Assembly: GCA_016858145.1 (NCBI GenBank)
Contig: JAEHOE010000002.1
Span: forward strand, 620,001 to 684,000
Length of the DNA: 64,000 nucleotides
Reading direction: 5' to 3'
From: Edaphochlamys debaryana
Taxonomy: Eukaryota; Chlorophyta; Chlorophyceae; Chlamydomonadales
A program made the translations under genes and the position numbers. Positions 46,812 through 58,533 of the stretch are shown piece after piece; position 1 is the stretch's first letter; each line of letters starts with the position of its first letter. Below the pieces are notes generated by a model, which had not been told where the DNA came from, searched no databases, and saw only the letters and a list, made by a program, of their open reading frames with translations.

Positions 46812-47993
46812 GGCTCTGTAACCTTCAGCAGACTTGCGTCTCCCGCCGCTGCAGCAGCCTCTACGTGGCCGCGTGCTTGTACGCCCGGTGGCACGAACCC
46901 GGAACCCCCACCCTCCGGGCCCCCCTGGCGCCCCACCGCCAGCTTGGCGTTCCCGAAACCGAGCCTACTGCGCACCTGAGCGCACGATGGAAACATAGCG
47001 GCTGTAATTTGCGTCGTCGCACTCAGCCACCTGGCAGAATCTCCGCCGTATTGCCTCCATGCCCGTGTTGTGGCTGGCGTGCCGCTGCACATAGCCCTCC
47101 TGCGCAGCCATGAGCCCCAGGGGTGAGCGACTAGGCGCGCGGCCTGATGCCAGTCTCGCCCTTGCCGAGCGCTCATTCCTGCGCACCTTGTTCGTGGCCC
47201 ACCAAGCCGATAGTTGGCCATAGCGGAAGAGCACTGTGTCCGGTATGTTGATTCTGGCTCTTAATCCCTTGTCCTGCGGTCGGTGCCAAACAGCGATGTT
47301 TAGCTCGCAGCGCGCGGAGCCGCGCCTCCCCGTCGCCCAGAACGCACGTTCCAGAAGAGAGCGAAGAAGCTACACCAGTCAAAGGATGCGCCTTCCTTGC
47401 TGGCCATACTGCTCGCTGATGTGCGTCTCTCTCTACATGTCGCGAGGCCTAAACTCTGTATCGCGAATAAGTTGAGCTTCTAAACAATAAGCTTGTGGTA
47501 GGTGAGATAAATTACAGTTACGCTTTGCACCGAAGCTCGAAGGCCTTCAGCCATCAACCGCGTGCCGGTGCGAGCGAAACCCTGCTGGACCCCGCCGCCC
47601 CCCTCACCCAAAGCTCGCTCCACGCGGCCCCACGCCTTCACTCCACCACCACCTCAGCTCCAGCCTGGTCTTCGCAGGATGCAAAACGCTTAAGTGCATC
47701 CGACCTCGGATGCCCGGTTTCCCGACCTGGTCGCGGATGTTCGCGGTTGCCCGAGAACTCCTCGCATGCAAGCGCAACTGTGGAGATTGGACCTGGTTCG
47801 CCCTCAACGAGTACCAGTACTGGCCCTGCCCCACCATACCTCAGCGCCTGCCGCCTCCGGGGTCTTACTTACTGCACTCGCCGGAGCCTGCTCGCCCTGC
47901 CAACCTTCTCAATGTATGTGCCAAGTCCTGCCTGACACTGGGTCCTCACAACCGGGCACATGCATAACTGTGCACATGATGCACCACAACATC
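46812..47993. other. Upstream region of the coiled-coil gene, with dispersed repeat
   Basis: The first 75 bp separate the coiled-coil start codon from the dispersed repeat at 46885-47282. The remainder, to the 3' end of the haloperoxidase-like gene, shows no gene that I can support. Confidence 0.5.
46885..47282. repeat. Dispersed repeat, copy 2
   Basis: Second copy of the repeat at 38331-38775, same orientation, about 90% or more similar by eye over its central part and lacking a 33-bp internal segment. It begins only about 75 bp upstream of the coiled-coil gene's ATG, so it may contribute the promoter or 5' leader. Confidence 0.8.
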
Positions 47994-50900
47994 TTACTTG
48001 CTCGGACACTGGCCGCCGGCGAGCTTGGGGTACAGCGCCTTCACCTTGCCCCACACGCCCCCGGCCAGGCCCGCACACAGCTCGTCCCCGGCCTTGACCC
48101 CGGCCCGGAAGTGCACGCCGCCAATCACGCGCGCGTCCTGGCAAGTTTTTCGGAAGTGCGCCATGGTAAGGAGCGGGAAGTAGGTGTCGGCGGCGGGGCT
48201 GGCCTCTGGCTCGCGAAGGCTGCAGCCCTTGGGCCATCCGAAAATGATGGGCGGGGTGATGGCCTCGGCGCCGCCCTGCCACAGCTGCAGCCACCTGGGG
48301 CGTGGGCATGGGTCGGGGCATCGGGCGTGGGCGGATGCGGCAGCACTTAAGGACTAGCTAGGTTGAGGGGTACAAGCCGCTCGGTCTCGGCTCTCAGCCA
48401 CGCCCTGAGGGCGGGCAGGGCCTACAACAGCTGCCCCGAGCTTCGCATGCCCTCGACGCACTCTGTGAAGAGGCGGCACCAACAGGCGGTGCCGGACGGG
48501 TACTCAGGCTCTTGAGCGTTCAGGTACGGCAGCCAGTCCCTGCGGGCGTGAACCCATAGAAAGACGTATCGAGGCACAGGTCCATTGGAGTGCTGAGGCA
48601 CCAGCCCACCTGCGCTTGAAGGCCCTGCCTGGACGTGCACCCACCTGGCAGGCATGCTAGTGGTGCCGACCCCAGATCCGCCGTACGCCGTCACGTTTGT
48701 GTTGCCGTACAGCCAACGTACGGCGCTGACGGGGCGCACTGCGTCGTACACGTACTTTTCCTTCATTACCAGGACCAGGGCATCGGTCTGGACACCAGGC
48801 GCGGGAGGGCGAAGCTGAATAGCTCATGGAGCGCACGAGCTGAGCCCCCAGACCAGAACATCAGCCAGTGAGCCCGCAGTCTTCCTTACTGAGACACTTT
48901 GTCCCCACCATGCCTCCCCCGACAGAATGTCTCTAAAGCTCCAAGCCCACCTCGCCCCTCACGGGCCTCATCCTTCACGCACGCCCCTCACCTGCAGCAC
49001 CTGCACCAGGTTGAATGCCAGCAGGTCGGTGGTGCTCCAGCTGCGGGGCGCCCTCAGCTGCTGCATGGCCAGGAGCCACCAGGGCAGGCCGCCCAGGAAC
49101 TCGGTGACGGCCTTGGTGGTGTCGTTGAGGGCGGCCGAGGCGGCCAGGACCTCGTCCACCTGCGGGCGCGCAGGGAGGGCGAGTGTTGGGGCGAGTCGGG
49201 CGACGAGGTGCAAGGCGGAGGGCGCGGACATGACGAGGAAGCGTGGCCGACAGGACAGGGTGTGGTGAGCTGATGGCAGGGCGAGAAGGTTAGGGCACCA
49301 TGCTTGCGGTGGGTGCAGGCTATGTAGTCAAGAGACACCAATCCTCGGACGCACCTCGGCTTTATACACAGTGGGGTGCTCGCAGTCCCACATGGGCACA
49401 GACCTGTGTGGAGGGGCGACGCAAGGCGACAAATAAAGCGAGCACACTCGGCACCTTCCCCTGTCCCGCTCTGGCACCCTTATGGTACCATGACCTTTCA
49501 AGTGATTGCCCCTCCTCAGATGACCTCATGGCACCATGACCGGTTGCGGGATGCCCCCCCTTCGCCACCAGCTGACCTGTTCATCACCTCAGACTTGTTG
49601 ACCAGTGTCATAGCGGCACCGTTGCCTCTGCCCAGGTGTGCCAGCAGGGGGTACTGGATCCAGAACTGCAGGACGGCAGTGTACGACATCAGTCAAAGGA
49701 AGTTTCGGGATCCCACATCCATGCACACAGGCAGGCACGTTCGCAAGTCGTACCTTGCCGCCTCCATCCGTCATGTGCAGAGGCTGCCAGTTGCACCTGT
49801 GGCTCAGCTCCCAGGGCGTGTTACGTGGCACATAGCCCGTGTAGTCCTGGGGGGGAGGCGGGTTCAGTTGTGAAGCGGCACGGGGGACGTAGGGCGGGAT
49901 GTGAGGCCCGAGGGCGCGGGCCGCCGCCAGCGCTACCCAGTGCCGGAGCCCACCTCGAAGGGTGCGGCGTTGAAGCTCCGTGAGAGCTTGCCGTCCAGAT
50001 TGTAGCCGGAGGCCTGCCGGGCAGGTAGTGAGGTATGGGCAATGGGCCATGTGGTGATGTGTTGTTACGATGTCGACGGGGTAGCGGATAGCCGCCACCA
50101 TTCCGACGTAAACGTACGGGAACCGTCCCCTGGTACGCACCTTGATTTGGTCGTACGCTGTCTCCGCCGCGCGGCGGCCCACGCACTCAGGTGTGTCGTA
50201 CGTGGCCACACCAGCCCCAGAGCAGTTGGGGCTGAGCAGGAAGGCGCCGGCGGGGGTGGCTGCGGCCATCAGATGCCGTGAGACGGCGGCCAGCGGTGGG
50301 TCCACCAGGTCCTGCGTGTGTGGGTACCGGGGGAAGCGGTTAGGCGTGTGTATTTTGTAGGGGGGGAAGCTATCATTCACGCGCGCGCCTGGTAGACGTC
50401 AAGTTTGAGAGAAAGTTCGGGGATTGCAGCGAGCGACAAGTGAGCATCGTGCTTGCCTGCAGGTGCAGCAGGGCTGAGGCCACGGCCCGGTTGCGGTGCC
50501 GCTGCGTGCGCTGGGGGGGCGGGCGCCTGAGGGATAGCCGGGTGGATGGGGCGAGGCAGCAGCAGGCGCGAGGTTGGTCCGCCGGGTGCCCATGCCCCCT
50601 CTCCGCTCCTCCCTCTTGTGCAGCCAGCGCGAAGGAAGCACCCTCAGGCAGAGGCAGGGAGCAAGTGAGAGAGGAGGAACAGCAGGGTTTGAGGAAGGGA
50701 GGGGAGCGGTGGGGGGGGAGCGCGTAGGCTGCCACGAGGGGGGAACGTTTGAGGGGAGTCAGGGACTGCTCTCAGGGCAGGGGGGCAGAGGGATTGCTGT
50801 AGGGAGGGAATGAGGGAGGGAGCGCTCACCTGGGGATGCCGGTGTCCATGATGGGGCGGGCGGCGCAGTCGTAGGGCGAGACCGCGTCCCATGCGGCCAG

Positions 50901-51468
50901 GGAGAGGGCGTTCATCATGGGGAAGAGCGGCTGGGCGCCGCTCTGTCACCGTGATGGGCGGGGCAGGGGTTAAGGGGGCCAAAGATAGGGCAAAGAGGGG
51001 TGGGGACGGGAGGGGTTGGAGGGTGTGGGGCGAGGGCCCGAGCGGCCACAAGGAGCACGGAAGCAAACCACGCAGGGCACACATACCCGCGGAGAGGCGG
51101 GGGGGGGGGGCACAGGAGGGGGGCATCCCTTCCTTGTGCCCTCTGCATGACTCCCTCGCTCCCTCCTCCCAACTCACCCTTTCGGCGAGGTAGGTGAGGG
51201 CGTTGACGAGCAGCGTGTCGTACACGTCGTACGGGGAGTCCAGGTCGGGGGGAGAGGGGGGCGGCAGACACCGTGCCGGGGGGCCGGAGTCGTCCCGGCC
51301 CGACGCTAGTCTGCCCGGCGAGCCCCAGTTGCCCAGGTCGGCTGCGGCCTGGGCCTGGGCCTGGGACCCGCTCGCGAGGCTCCAACAGGGCGGCGCGAGC
51401 AGGCAGAGCAGCAGGATCAGCGGGGCAAGCAGAAGTGCTGTGCTGGCAGCGCTCGCGCGTGTTGCCAT
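47994..51468 (-). CDS. Secreted vanadium-haloperoxidase-like protein (PAP2 fold)
   Basis: Ten exons: 51468-51178, 50942-50830, 50526-50457, 50311-50141, 50013-49954, 49846-49754, 49665-49588, 49159-48992, 48787-48426 and 48294-47994 (568 aa), phases consistent. The start is the ATG at 51468, followed by a signal peptide with a Leu-rich core (ALLLAPLILLLCLLA). The helical body resembles vanadium-dependent haloperoxidases. Vanadate or phosphate ligands are visible: Lys and Arg in KEKYVYDAVRPVSAVRW, Ser-Gly in PEYPSGTACW, and Arg with His in DARVIGGVHFRAG. The usual His of the PSGH motif, the acid-base residue of haloperoxidases, is Thr (codon 48488-48490). It may therefore be a phosphatase-like or non-peroxidase member of the algal branch. 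The intron after the third exon has a GC donor (CAG|GCAAGC). Confidence 0.8.
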
Positions 51469-52782
51469 TCTGGTTGCCGTGCACGTCGTGAGCGTGCCGC
51501 GCGTAAGGTACAGTACTTGCAGGCAGGCAAACACAGCGGGGCTAAGCAGGTGCGCAAGGCGAGACGAAGGGGGGACGCGAGCAGCGAGGGGGGACGCGAG
51601 CAGCTGTCCCCCGGGCCTTCGCCACTAGTCGAAGCGACGCCATGCCAAGACGCCAACCGCTTGCATTACCACTCTGTCGGCAGCGGGGTAACCAACCTTA
51701 GCGGGGTAACCAACCTTAGCGAGGGGGGACGCGAGCAGCTGTCCCCCGGGCCTTCGGCCGTTCGGCGCCTCGAAGCGACGGCACGCCAACCGCTGGCATT
51801 ACCACTCCGTCTCCAGCCACGTCTCCTGCCCCTCTCCTTACTTTCAGGCACAGTCGCATCTCGCCCTACCGAGCCCCTCTCTTTATGCCCAGAGGGAGCT
51901 TGAGCCCCGGTTGATCTCTTCGCCCTGGCACCGCTAGCCCCTAGCCTCGCCTCGCCACAGTACCCCCAACGAAACCCTGCCCCCATCCTGCCCTCAGGCA
52001 CCGAACCCTCCCGCCCACCCAGTCCGATGTACTTCAGTTCGTCACGAAACATTTTTGGTGGAAACCTTTGCTCCCCAGCGCTTTGAGCTTACGGTCGCAG
52101 AGACCCCGCGCAACGACTTCCCCTGGAAACGGCAGCGCCGAGGGGCAGCCCACTACGTCACAACATCACGGTAGGTCTCTGCGGTGCCGTGCCTGCCAGT
52201 GTTCTTAAGTTCACAGACGAATCGACACATCACATTGGCGCCCCTCTACGTGTTACGGCAGGTCCCTGAGGTCCCGCGGATAAGCATTCGCTCCTGACAG
52301 CATGCCCCTGGGGCGGATATCCTGTTTCGTGAGGGGGGGGGCTGGATGCGGCAGGGGTACCCTTAGGGGATGGGCGGTTCTATGGCCCAGTTACGGGCGG
52401 GGTCAAGCCCCAGGCGGTTGATGGTCGCGCTTTGCGCAGTTCTAGGTCTTGCAGGAGGCAAGGCCCGTGGAGTAGGCCGAACGGCCGCAGCGTCCAGCGC
52501 TGTGATTCTTTTGAGGATCCTTCATTGTAAACCCGAGGACTGGGGTCCACCGGCTGGCCGGTTTCAGTGCTTCAAGCTCCCGGACGCATCCTGCCTTAAC
52601 AACGACACATCCAGATTGCAACCCACTTCATGTTACGGCAAGCCCTTGGGGTCCAGCGGCTGCCCCGTTGCCATCCAGGCAGCGCACTCGGGGCCCAGCT
52701 CCTGCGGGCAGGGGTCAGGGGGAAGAGTGCGTTGCAAATAGGCCCGGGCCCGCAAGGGAAGCCTGCAGCTCCTGCTGCCCCT
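51469..52782. other. Intergenic between haloperoxidase-like and sulfotransferase genes
   Basis: Contains the upstream region of the haloperoxidase-like gene, a local tandem repeat at about 51582-51815, and from about 51949 the start of a large segmental duplication. No gene recognised. Confidence 0.5.
51582..51815. repeat. Local tandem repeats
   Basis: A block GGGGGGACGCGAGCAGCTGT with the following GTCCCCCGGGCCTTCG recurs about 140 bp later, followed by matching CGAAGCGACG and CATTACCACTC segments. Between them an 18-bp unit (AGCGGGGTAACCAACCTT) occurs twice in tandem. Confidence 0.8.
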
Positions 52783-55700
52783 TCACTTCAGCCTCCTAAA
52801 GCCGAGACCAACCCGGTGGCCACCCGGCTCAAAGCGTGGCGTACCCACCCGCACCGCCGCCGCCTCATACTCCGCCACCTCCTCGGCCGACAGCGCATCC
52901 CGCCAGCGCCCGTTGGTGCCCTGGAAGATGAACCCCGCGGGGCCGTCCTGCAGCAGAAGAGGGCAAGAGCTCGCTCGCAAGGGCAACCAGCGGTCACCAG
53001 TGCGTGAAACAGATGCTACCGTAACAGCGGGCAAGAGGGTAAGAGCTCGCTCGCCAGGCACCAAGAGTTATCAAGCCGTGCGCGGTTAAGGTGGCCACAG
53101 GTTTGCACAGTGCCGCTTGGCCAAGAGGCTGCAATTCTGGCTCCTCAACTTTCCTTTCCTCTCCTCTCCCCCTCTGTGGCCCCAATTCTGCCGCACCTTG
53201 TAGCTCTTGCCGGCCCCGGGCACCGACACCTCGGGGTGCGCCCTCATCCAATCCATGGAGCAGTGCTCCAGCACCGCCGGCCAGCGCTCCTCCGGGACCT
53301 TTGGGGGCGCGGGAGAAGGGGCGACGGGAAACGGCATGAGCGGAGGCCACCATACCGTGTCTCGCACCTCCCAGTTCACAAGACTTGCCTCCCGGGGCTT
53401 TCCCCACGGCACCCCACCCCACCTGGATGCCCAGGAAGGCGGCGATGCGCCTCCCCTCCCCCGCCAGGTCCGAGCGCAGGTTGCTGGGGGGCGGCCGGGA
53501 GGCAACAGCACGATAGTGAAGGGCTGCAGCAGGGGGGCCCTAGGGAGCCACTAGTGCGGCATGGCGCCCCTCGCCCTGTGCTCCGTCGCATCGGCCGACG
53601 ACCCCCAAAACCCCTCTGCGCCAAGCACTCCTCCACCGCACCCTGGCGCAGTGCGCAGCAGGACCCTATCCTGCCCACGCCCCTGTGTGCCGCAACGCCT
53701 AGGGGGTTAGAGCAGGGCGAGCCCTCTCCCTATTCTGCCCCCTCCCTCCCACTCCACCCACGCGAAGTGCACCAGCATGACGTTGGGCAGGTGCCGCGCC
53801 TGCCACCTGTTGGTACCAAGGGGTGGGTGGCGAGCGCGGGTTTCAGTCACCAAAGGACAAGGTTGGCAGGCGAGGACGGGTGAGGCAACACACCAGCAAA
53901 GGACCTGGCCTCACAACAGAAGTGCCTGCTCGTCACCGCCTGCGCCCCACGCTCCAGGCCCGGTCCAGCCCCACACGGCGGCCATGTGTACAGTCCGCAG
54001 GGCCCCACCCCACCCCATGGCATACTGACCAGGAGCGCACGTGGCTGAAGTAGGGCCACCAGGGGGCGCCGTCGCCGCGGAGCCAGTTGAGGAACTGCGC
54101 GTTGTGAGGGGGTGCGGGTGAGTGAGGGAAGCTGCGCCGCACTGCTGCGCGCACTCGCGTCCCCAAGTCACATCACTCACGAATTGCCGAGGGTCCACCG
54201 AGGGGTCGAACCGGGGCAGACCCGGCCCAGCGCCCGGCCCTGCGTCCGCCAGTCTCTCCCAGGCTTCCTCGCGCAGCTGTGTACGAGGGATCAGGGGGCA
54301 GGAGCGAGGACTCAATGCCAGCAGTGGAGGCTGGAGCGCCCCCCGTGCGTCCCCAGGCAAGCTCCTGCTTCCTGCTATATGCCAACCGGCGGCTGGAGGG
54401 CAGACCGGTGCCTTCGTCCCCATGGCCGGAGGTTGTGGTCCCGCTCGGGCCTCGTCCCTTTTAGCCATAGCCTCGGCCCTCGCCAATCGAGCGCCCCGCC
54501 TCGCCTGGGCGTAGTGGTTGTACAGCGACCACGCCACGTCACGGCCGTCACGGCAGATGTATAGGTACCGTACGTTGGGGTCGTACGGCCTGGGGGCAGC
54601 GGGGGCGGTTTGGCACACGTGACCGGGGGCTGGAGGCTTTGCGAGCGGCTTTTGGGCGGGACGCTGCGGCGGTACGTCGCTGGGGCGTGCCGCACAGAAA
54701 GGCGTCCCCGCGGGACGCCCAATCCCCTAAACCATTTCCGTTTCTTCTGCTCACAGAGAGGTGGTGGGCAGGTGTGACTTGATGAAACGCCGGTGCGTCT
54801 GCGCCTCCAACTTCTCCTGGCGGCCGTCCATCGCGGGCCGGAACTCCAGCCAGGGGCAGGCGCCAACGGCGTTGAAGGCGGGGTCGCCGCCCGAGATGAG
54901 CTGCCCCACAAGCTGGGGGCAGGGGAGACGCGGCCGGGCGAGAGGTTCACGGTGTGGCACTTCTGAGCATGGGTGCAGGTGTACCGCAACCCCCGACAGG
55001 AGGGGTCGTAGGGGAGGTTGGAGTGTTAGTCGTGTGTGGGGGCAGCTGGACGTGGCCGGCGGGGCCGGAGCCACGGGCGTGGCTCCACGGCACGGCGGCG
55101 GGCTGTGGCCACACCTGGTGGACGAGGGTGGTGCCGCTTTTGGCATAGGTTGTGATGACGATGTCGTCGGGGCGGTGTTTGAACTTGAGCCACACCTGAG
55201 AGGGGTCGGGGGCAGGGCGGGGCATTCCCGCACGCCTCGGCAAGGGTGTGTGCCCGGGCTTCGCGAGCCACTTGCAAATCTGTGCGGTAATTGCGGTCTG
55301 GCGTCTCTGTTGTCCCACCTCGCTGTTCATCGCAAAGTTCAAAAGCCTTATCGGCTCCCGCGTGCTCCAGTCGCTGCTTGCCATGGCGATAACCGGCGTC
55401 CCCAGGGGCAGGGCCACACGTGTGAGAGCTACACAGGCCGACAGGCTGGTAGAAGCGGAGGTAGAAGGCTTGTCACCGCGATGGACCTCGCCTCTCTGCA
55501 ATGTCTTGTGGTCTCGCTGGCGAAATGCCCGCAACAGGGGCTTCTAGACAACACTTTTACACAATGCAGGGTGTTTTTGAGGCAAGGAGTAGCCAGGTTC
55601 TGCACGGGCGCCACGCGATCGACGCGAACAACGTTCCCGCCCGTGCATATGACAACTGACCTAGGCTAACTGACCTATGACAACTGACCGGATGCTCGTT

Positions 55701-56033
55701 ACCCCATGGGTGGCAACGTTGCGCAGTTAGGCAAGGGTTTCTGACGGTTACGTCTCCCGCCGGTGGCCGCGCCCAGAGGATAGATGACAAAAGACAACAA
55801 TCAACAGCCTACGCAGGCCGAAGCCAAGCCCGACCGGAGGGCTGCAGGTTTGGCAAAGTCGTGCGCGACAGCTGGGCGACAGCTGCACGAGGGGCTCCGG
55901 GTGCGCGCAGCGCCATAGCAGGCCATATCGCTCTGGCCAACCTGTGACAGTGACATGGACATCTGACACTTGAGGGTCGTCCACCCACAACCGCGGCTCG
56001 CAACCACGACCCGGCGCTGTCGCGCATTGCGTG
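51949..56033. repeat. Segmental tandem duplication, unit 1 (intact sulfotransferase)
   Basis: Matches 56081-59460 in the same order and orientation. Shared landmarks include GCCTCGCCACAGTA at 51949 and 56081, the 3' flank GTCCAGCGCTGTGATTCTTT at 52491 and about 56700, sulfotransferase exon pieces, and CACAACCGCG-containing sequence at the far end. Interior deletions have shortened unit 2. Confidence 0.8.
52783..55384 (-). CDS. Cytosolic-type sulfotransferase (SULT family)
   Basis: Ten exons: 55384-55319, 55195-55115, 54912-54755, 54589-54505, 54276-54181, 54094-54030, 53806-53762, 53483-53423, 53298-53197 and 52947-52783 (307 aa), in phase. The enzyme moves sulfate from PAPS to a small hydroxyl or amine acceptor. 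The 5'-phosphosulfate loop is TYAKSGTTLVHQ (exon 2), the catalytic His is in FIKSHLPT, and the 3'-phosphate site is YICRDGRDVAWSLYNHY. HLPNVMLVHFA and the C-terminal FIFQGTNGRWRDAL (the RKGxxGDW-like loop, diverged) complete the fold. The length is normal for SULTs. There is no signal peptide, so it is probably cytosolic. The intron after 54505 has a GC donor. A dead copy lies just upstream at 57526-58533. Confidence 0.92.
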
Positions 56034-56730
56034 GGGTGCTTGAGGGTCCTTGCACCTCCAGCGTCTGGCGCTCTGGCCCTGCCTCGCCACAGTATCCCCA
56101 AACCCTGCCCCCATCCTGCCCGCCCCCCTGCATCGCAACCCACCCTACCCACCCGGGGTACGCGCAGTACCTCACTCGTCCACGAAAGATCGTTGCGCTG
56201 CCCTGCTCACCAGTGTCGTAATGCTCGCCGGTGGCAGCCGGGTGTGCTCCCCAGCACTCCAAGTTCATATTGGTAGCCGCATTGACAGATCCCGGGCGCA
56301 ACCCAGTGTTTCCCAGCTCTTTGCGTTCATAATCGCAAAGACCAAGGGCAGCGACCTCCCCTGGCAACGACAGACCCCAGGGGCAGCCCACTTTCCCACC
56401 AGGTCACGCCAGTCCTCGGTGGTTACAATGAGGGACGGCAGGGCCCCTACCCGGGCTCCAAACGAGATCTAGTGAAGACTATGCATCACCTCAACGTGGG
56501 GCATGTAACGCACATCTCCCTCCTCGGTCACGGCCAAAAAGGGGAGGTCCTCAGACACCGTGTCCCAATCCGACGGGGCCGGCCCCACCCCGGCAAAGCA
56601 CTGAAGGTGCGCTTCCAGCTCTCCCCTTGCCAGCGCCCTCGCCTGCAAAATGGCCGTGTAGTAGGCCGAACGGCCGTGGAGTAGGCCGAACGGCCGCAGC
56701 GTCCAGCGCTGTGATTCTTTTGAGGATCCT

Positions 56731-57165
56731 TCATTGTAAACCCGTGGACTGCATAATTAGGCCCTCTGCACCCCGATGCGCGTACTTGTACCTGCGTGCT
56801 TGCTCCATGGCCCCCACGGCGGCCAAGCACACCACGTCCCAAACTTGCTGCGCAATGCCCGCGGGGGCCTGCACCAACCAAACCTCATGCCTCTTCACCG
56901 CCCGACCAATAGCATCGCTCAATCTTGTGCGCACTGCCATTGTTGTCGCACGCGACCAGAAATGGTGGAGCCGGTCACCTTGGTTCATCGCCTGCCCACA
57001 CGGGCACCTGGCTACTTCACTTGTGCCCAGCTGGGCTCGATGCATGCCGAATCCTGGATAGCCGTCCATGGCAAGTCGCCACAGGGGCTCCTTGTTGCTT
57101 GCTTCCCACTTCAACTTCCACAAGCGGGGCCAGACAGCCTTGAGGCGCGTGACTTCAGACTCCAT
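56731..57165 (-). mobile_element. 3' fragment of a non-LTR retrotransposon (LINE) ORF
   Basis: An open frame of 144 codons has the layout of the C-terminal tail that follows reverse transcriptase in LINE-type elements: KLKWEASNKEPLWRLAMDGY, then CPCG, D-R-LHHFW (zinc-binding C-C-H-H-like cluster), then a helical end. Its ends coincide with a gap in the alignment between the two duplication units, so it was inserted in unit 2 after the duplication, or lost from unit 1. No reverse transcriptase domain or poly-A tail is visible. Confidence 0.65.
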
Positions 57166-57525
57166 GGCCTACCCCGTCCCCTCACGCCAGGTCCCCGGGC
57201 TCCAGCGGCTGACCGGTTTCAGTGCTTCAAGCTCCCGGACGCATCCTGCCTTCAATACGACATAACCCAACAGCAACGCACTTCGTGTCAACGTCACGGC
57301 AGGGTCCTGGGGTCCAGCGGCTGCCCCGTTGCCATCCAGGCAGCGCACTCGGGGCGCAGCTCCTTACGGAGGGGACCCAGGGGAAAGGGGCGGGGAGGCG
57401 AGGGTTGCTACTGGTAAGCGTGGCCCGTCGCAAACGAGTTTATGCAGGAAGCCCGCAGCCCTATGAAGATCGCGGTTATTGTTACCTTGAACTTTGCAGC
57501 CTCCTGCCTCCCCCCTTCCCACCCT

Positions 57526-58533
57526 TAGCCTCCTGAAGCCGAGCCCCATCCGGTGGCCACCCGGCCCCGTGGGCCCACCCACCCGCATCGCCGCCGCCTC
57601 GTACTCCGCCTCCTCCTCGGCCGACAGCGCCTCCCGCCACGGCCGCCAGCGCCCGTTGCTGCTTCAAACACTGAACCCCGCGGGGCCGGCCTGCGGCAGA
57701 AACACGAGAAGCAAGAAGGCAAGAAGATTAGCGCTCACGCTACTGGAATGCTGCAACCCTGCCCCTCATCGGCATCCCTGCGCCTCTCTTTTTCCCCTGC
57801 CCTCCCTTGTCCCTCACAGGCAACCAGGGGTACTCCATTCGTGACCCAGATGCTGTCAACTGCAAGCCCGACTGGGACCAACAGCGATCCGGTCGTGCCG
57901 AAGCCCTGTTTGCTACCCGCGAGCCCGCTGCCCACAATAAACTCCATCCTGTTTAGGGTAGGGCCAAAGCACATGAGAGGCCCGCCTCCATCTGTCCACC
58001 TTGGCCACGAGGCGCGCCCGCTAGCTGTCCCACCGGCTGTTGCTTGCCTCACCCTAAAGCTCTTGATCCTCTCGTCTCCTCTCCACTCCCCCTATTCCCC
58101 TCTATGGTCCCCCTTCTGCCGCACCTCGTAGCTGTTACCGCCCGCGGGCACCGACACATCGGGGTTTGCCCCCATCCAACCCATGGAGCAGTGCTCCACC
58201 GCCGGCCAGCGGCCGTCCGGGCGTGTCTGGGACCTTGAGGGGGGGCGCGGGAAGGGGCGTCGGGAAACGGCGTGGGCATGGGCAAGTATGCCCTATCTCT
58301 CATCGCCCGCCCCCGGTCCCGCGCAATGCCCGGTATGACTGCGCTTCCTGTTTGAGGTATATCACCGATGCTTACGTCACGCGACTTTCCCAATGGCATG
58401 CCCACACACGCCTCGGCAAGGGCGGTACCCGGCTTCGCGAGCCCCTGACGTATCTGAGTCGTCGCACCTCACTGTCCATCACCTTGTACCAAAGCCTTGT
58501 CGGCTCCCGCTTGCTCTAGTCGCCGCTTGCCAT
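57526..58533 (-). pseudogene. Decayed sulfotransferase copy
   Basis: Remnants correspond to exon 1 (58533-58465), the penultimate exon (about 58240-58110) and the last exon (about 57690-57530) of the gene at 52783-55384. The exon 1 copy reads ATG-GCA-AGC-GGC-GAC-TAG, a nonsense change of the Trp codon. The last exon copy reads GPAGF then a few altered bases and TGA, and its normal stop is lost. Exons 2 to 8 are deleted. The penultimate piece (HCSMGWMGANPDVSVP) is still close to the parent (HCSMDWMRAHPEVSVP). Confidence 0.85.
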
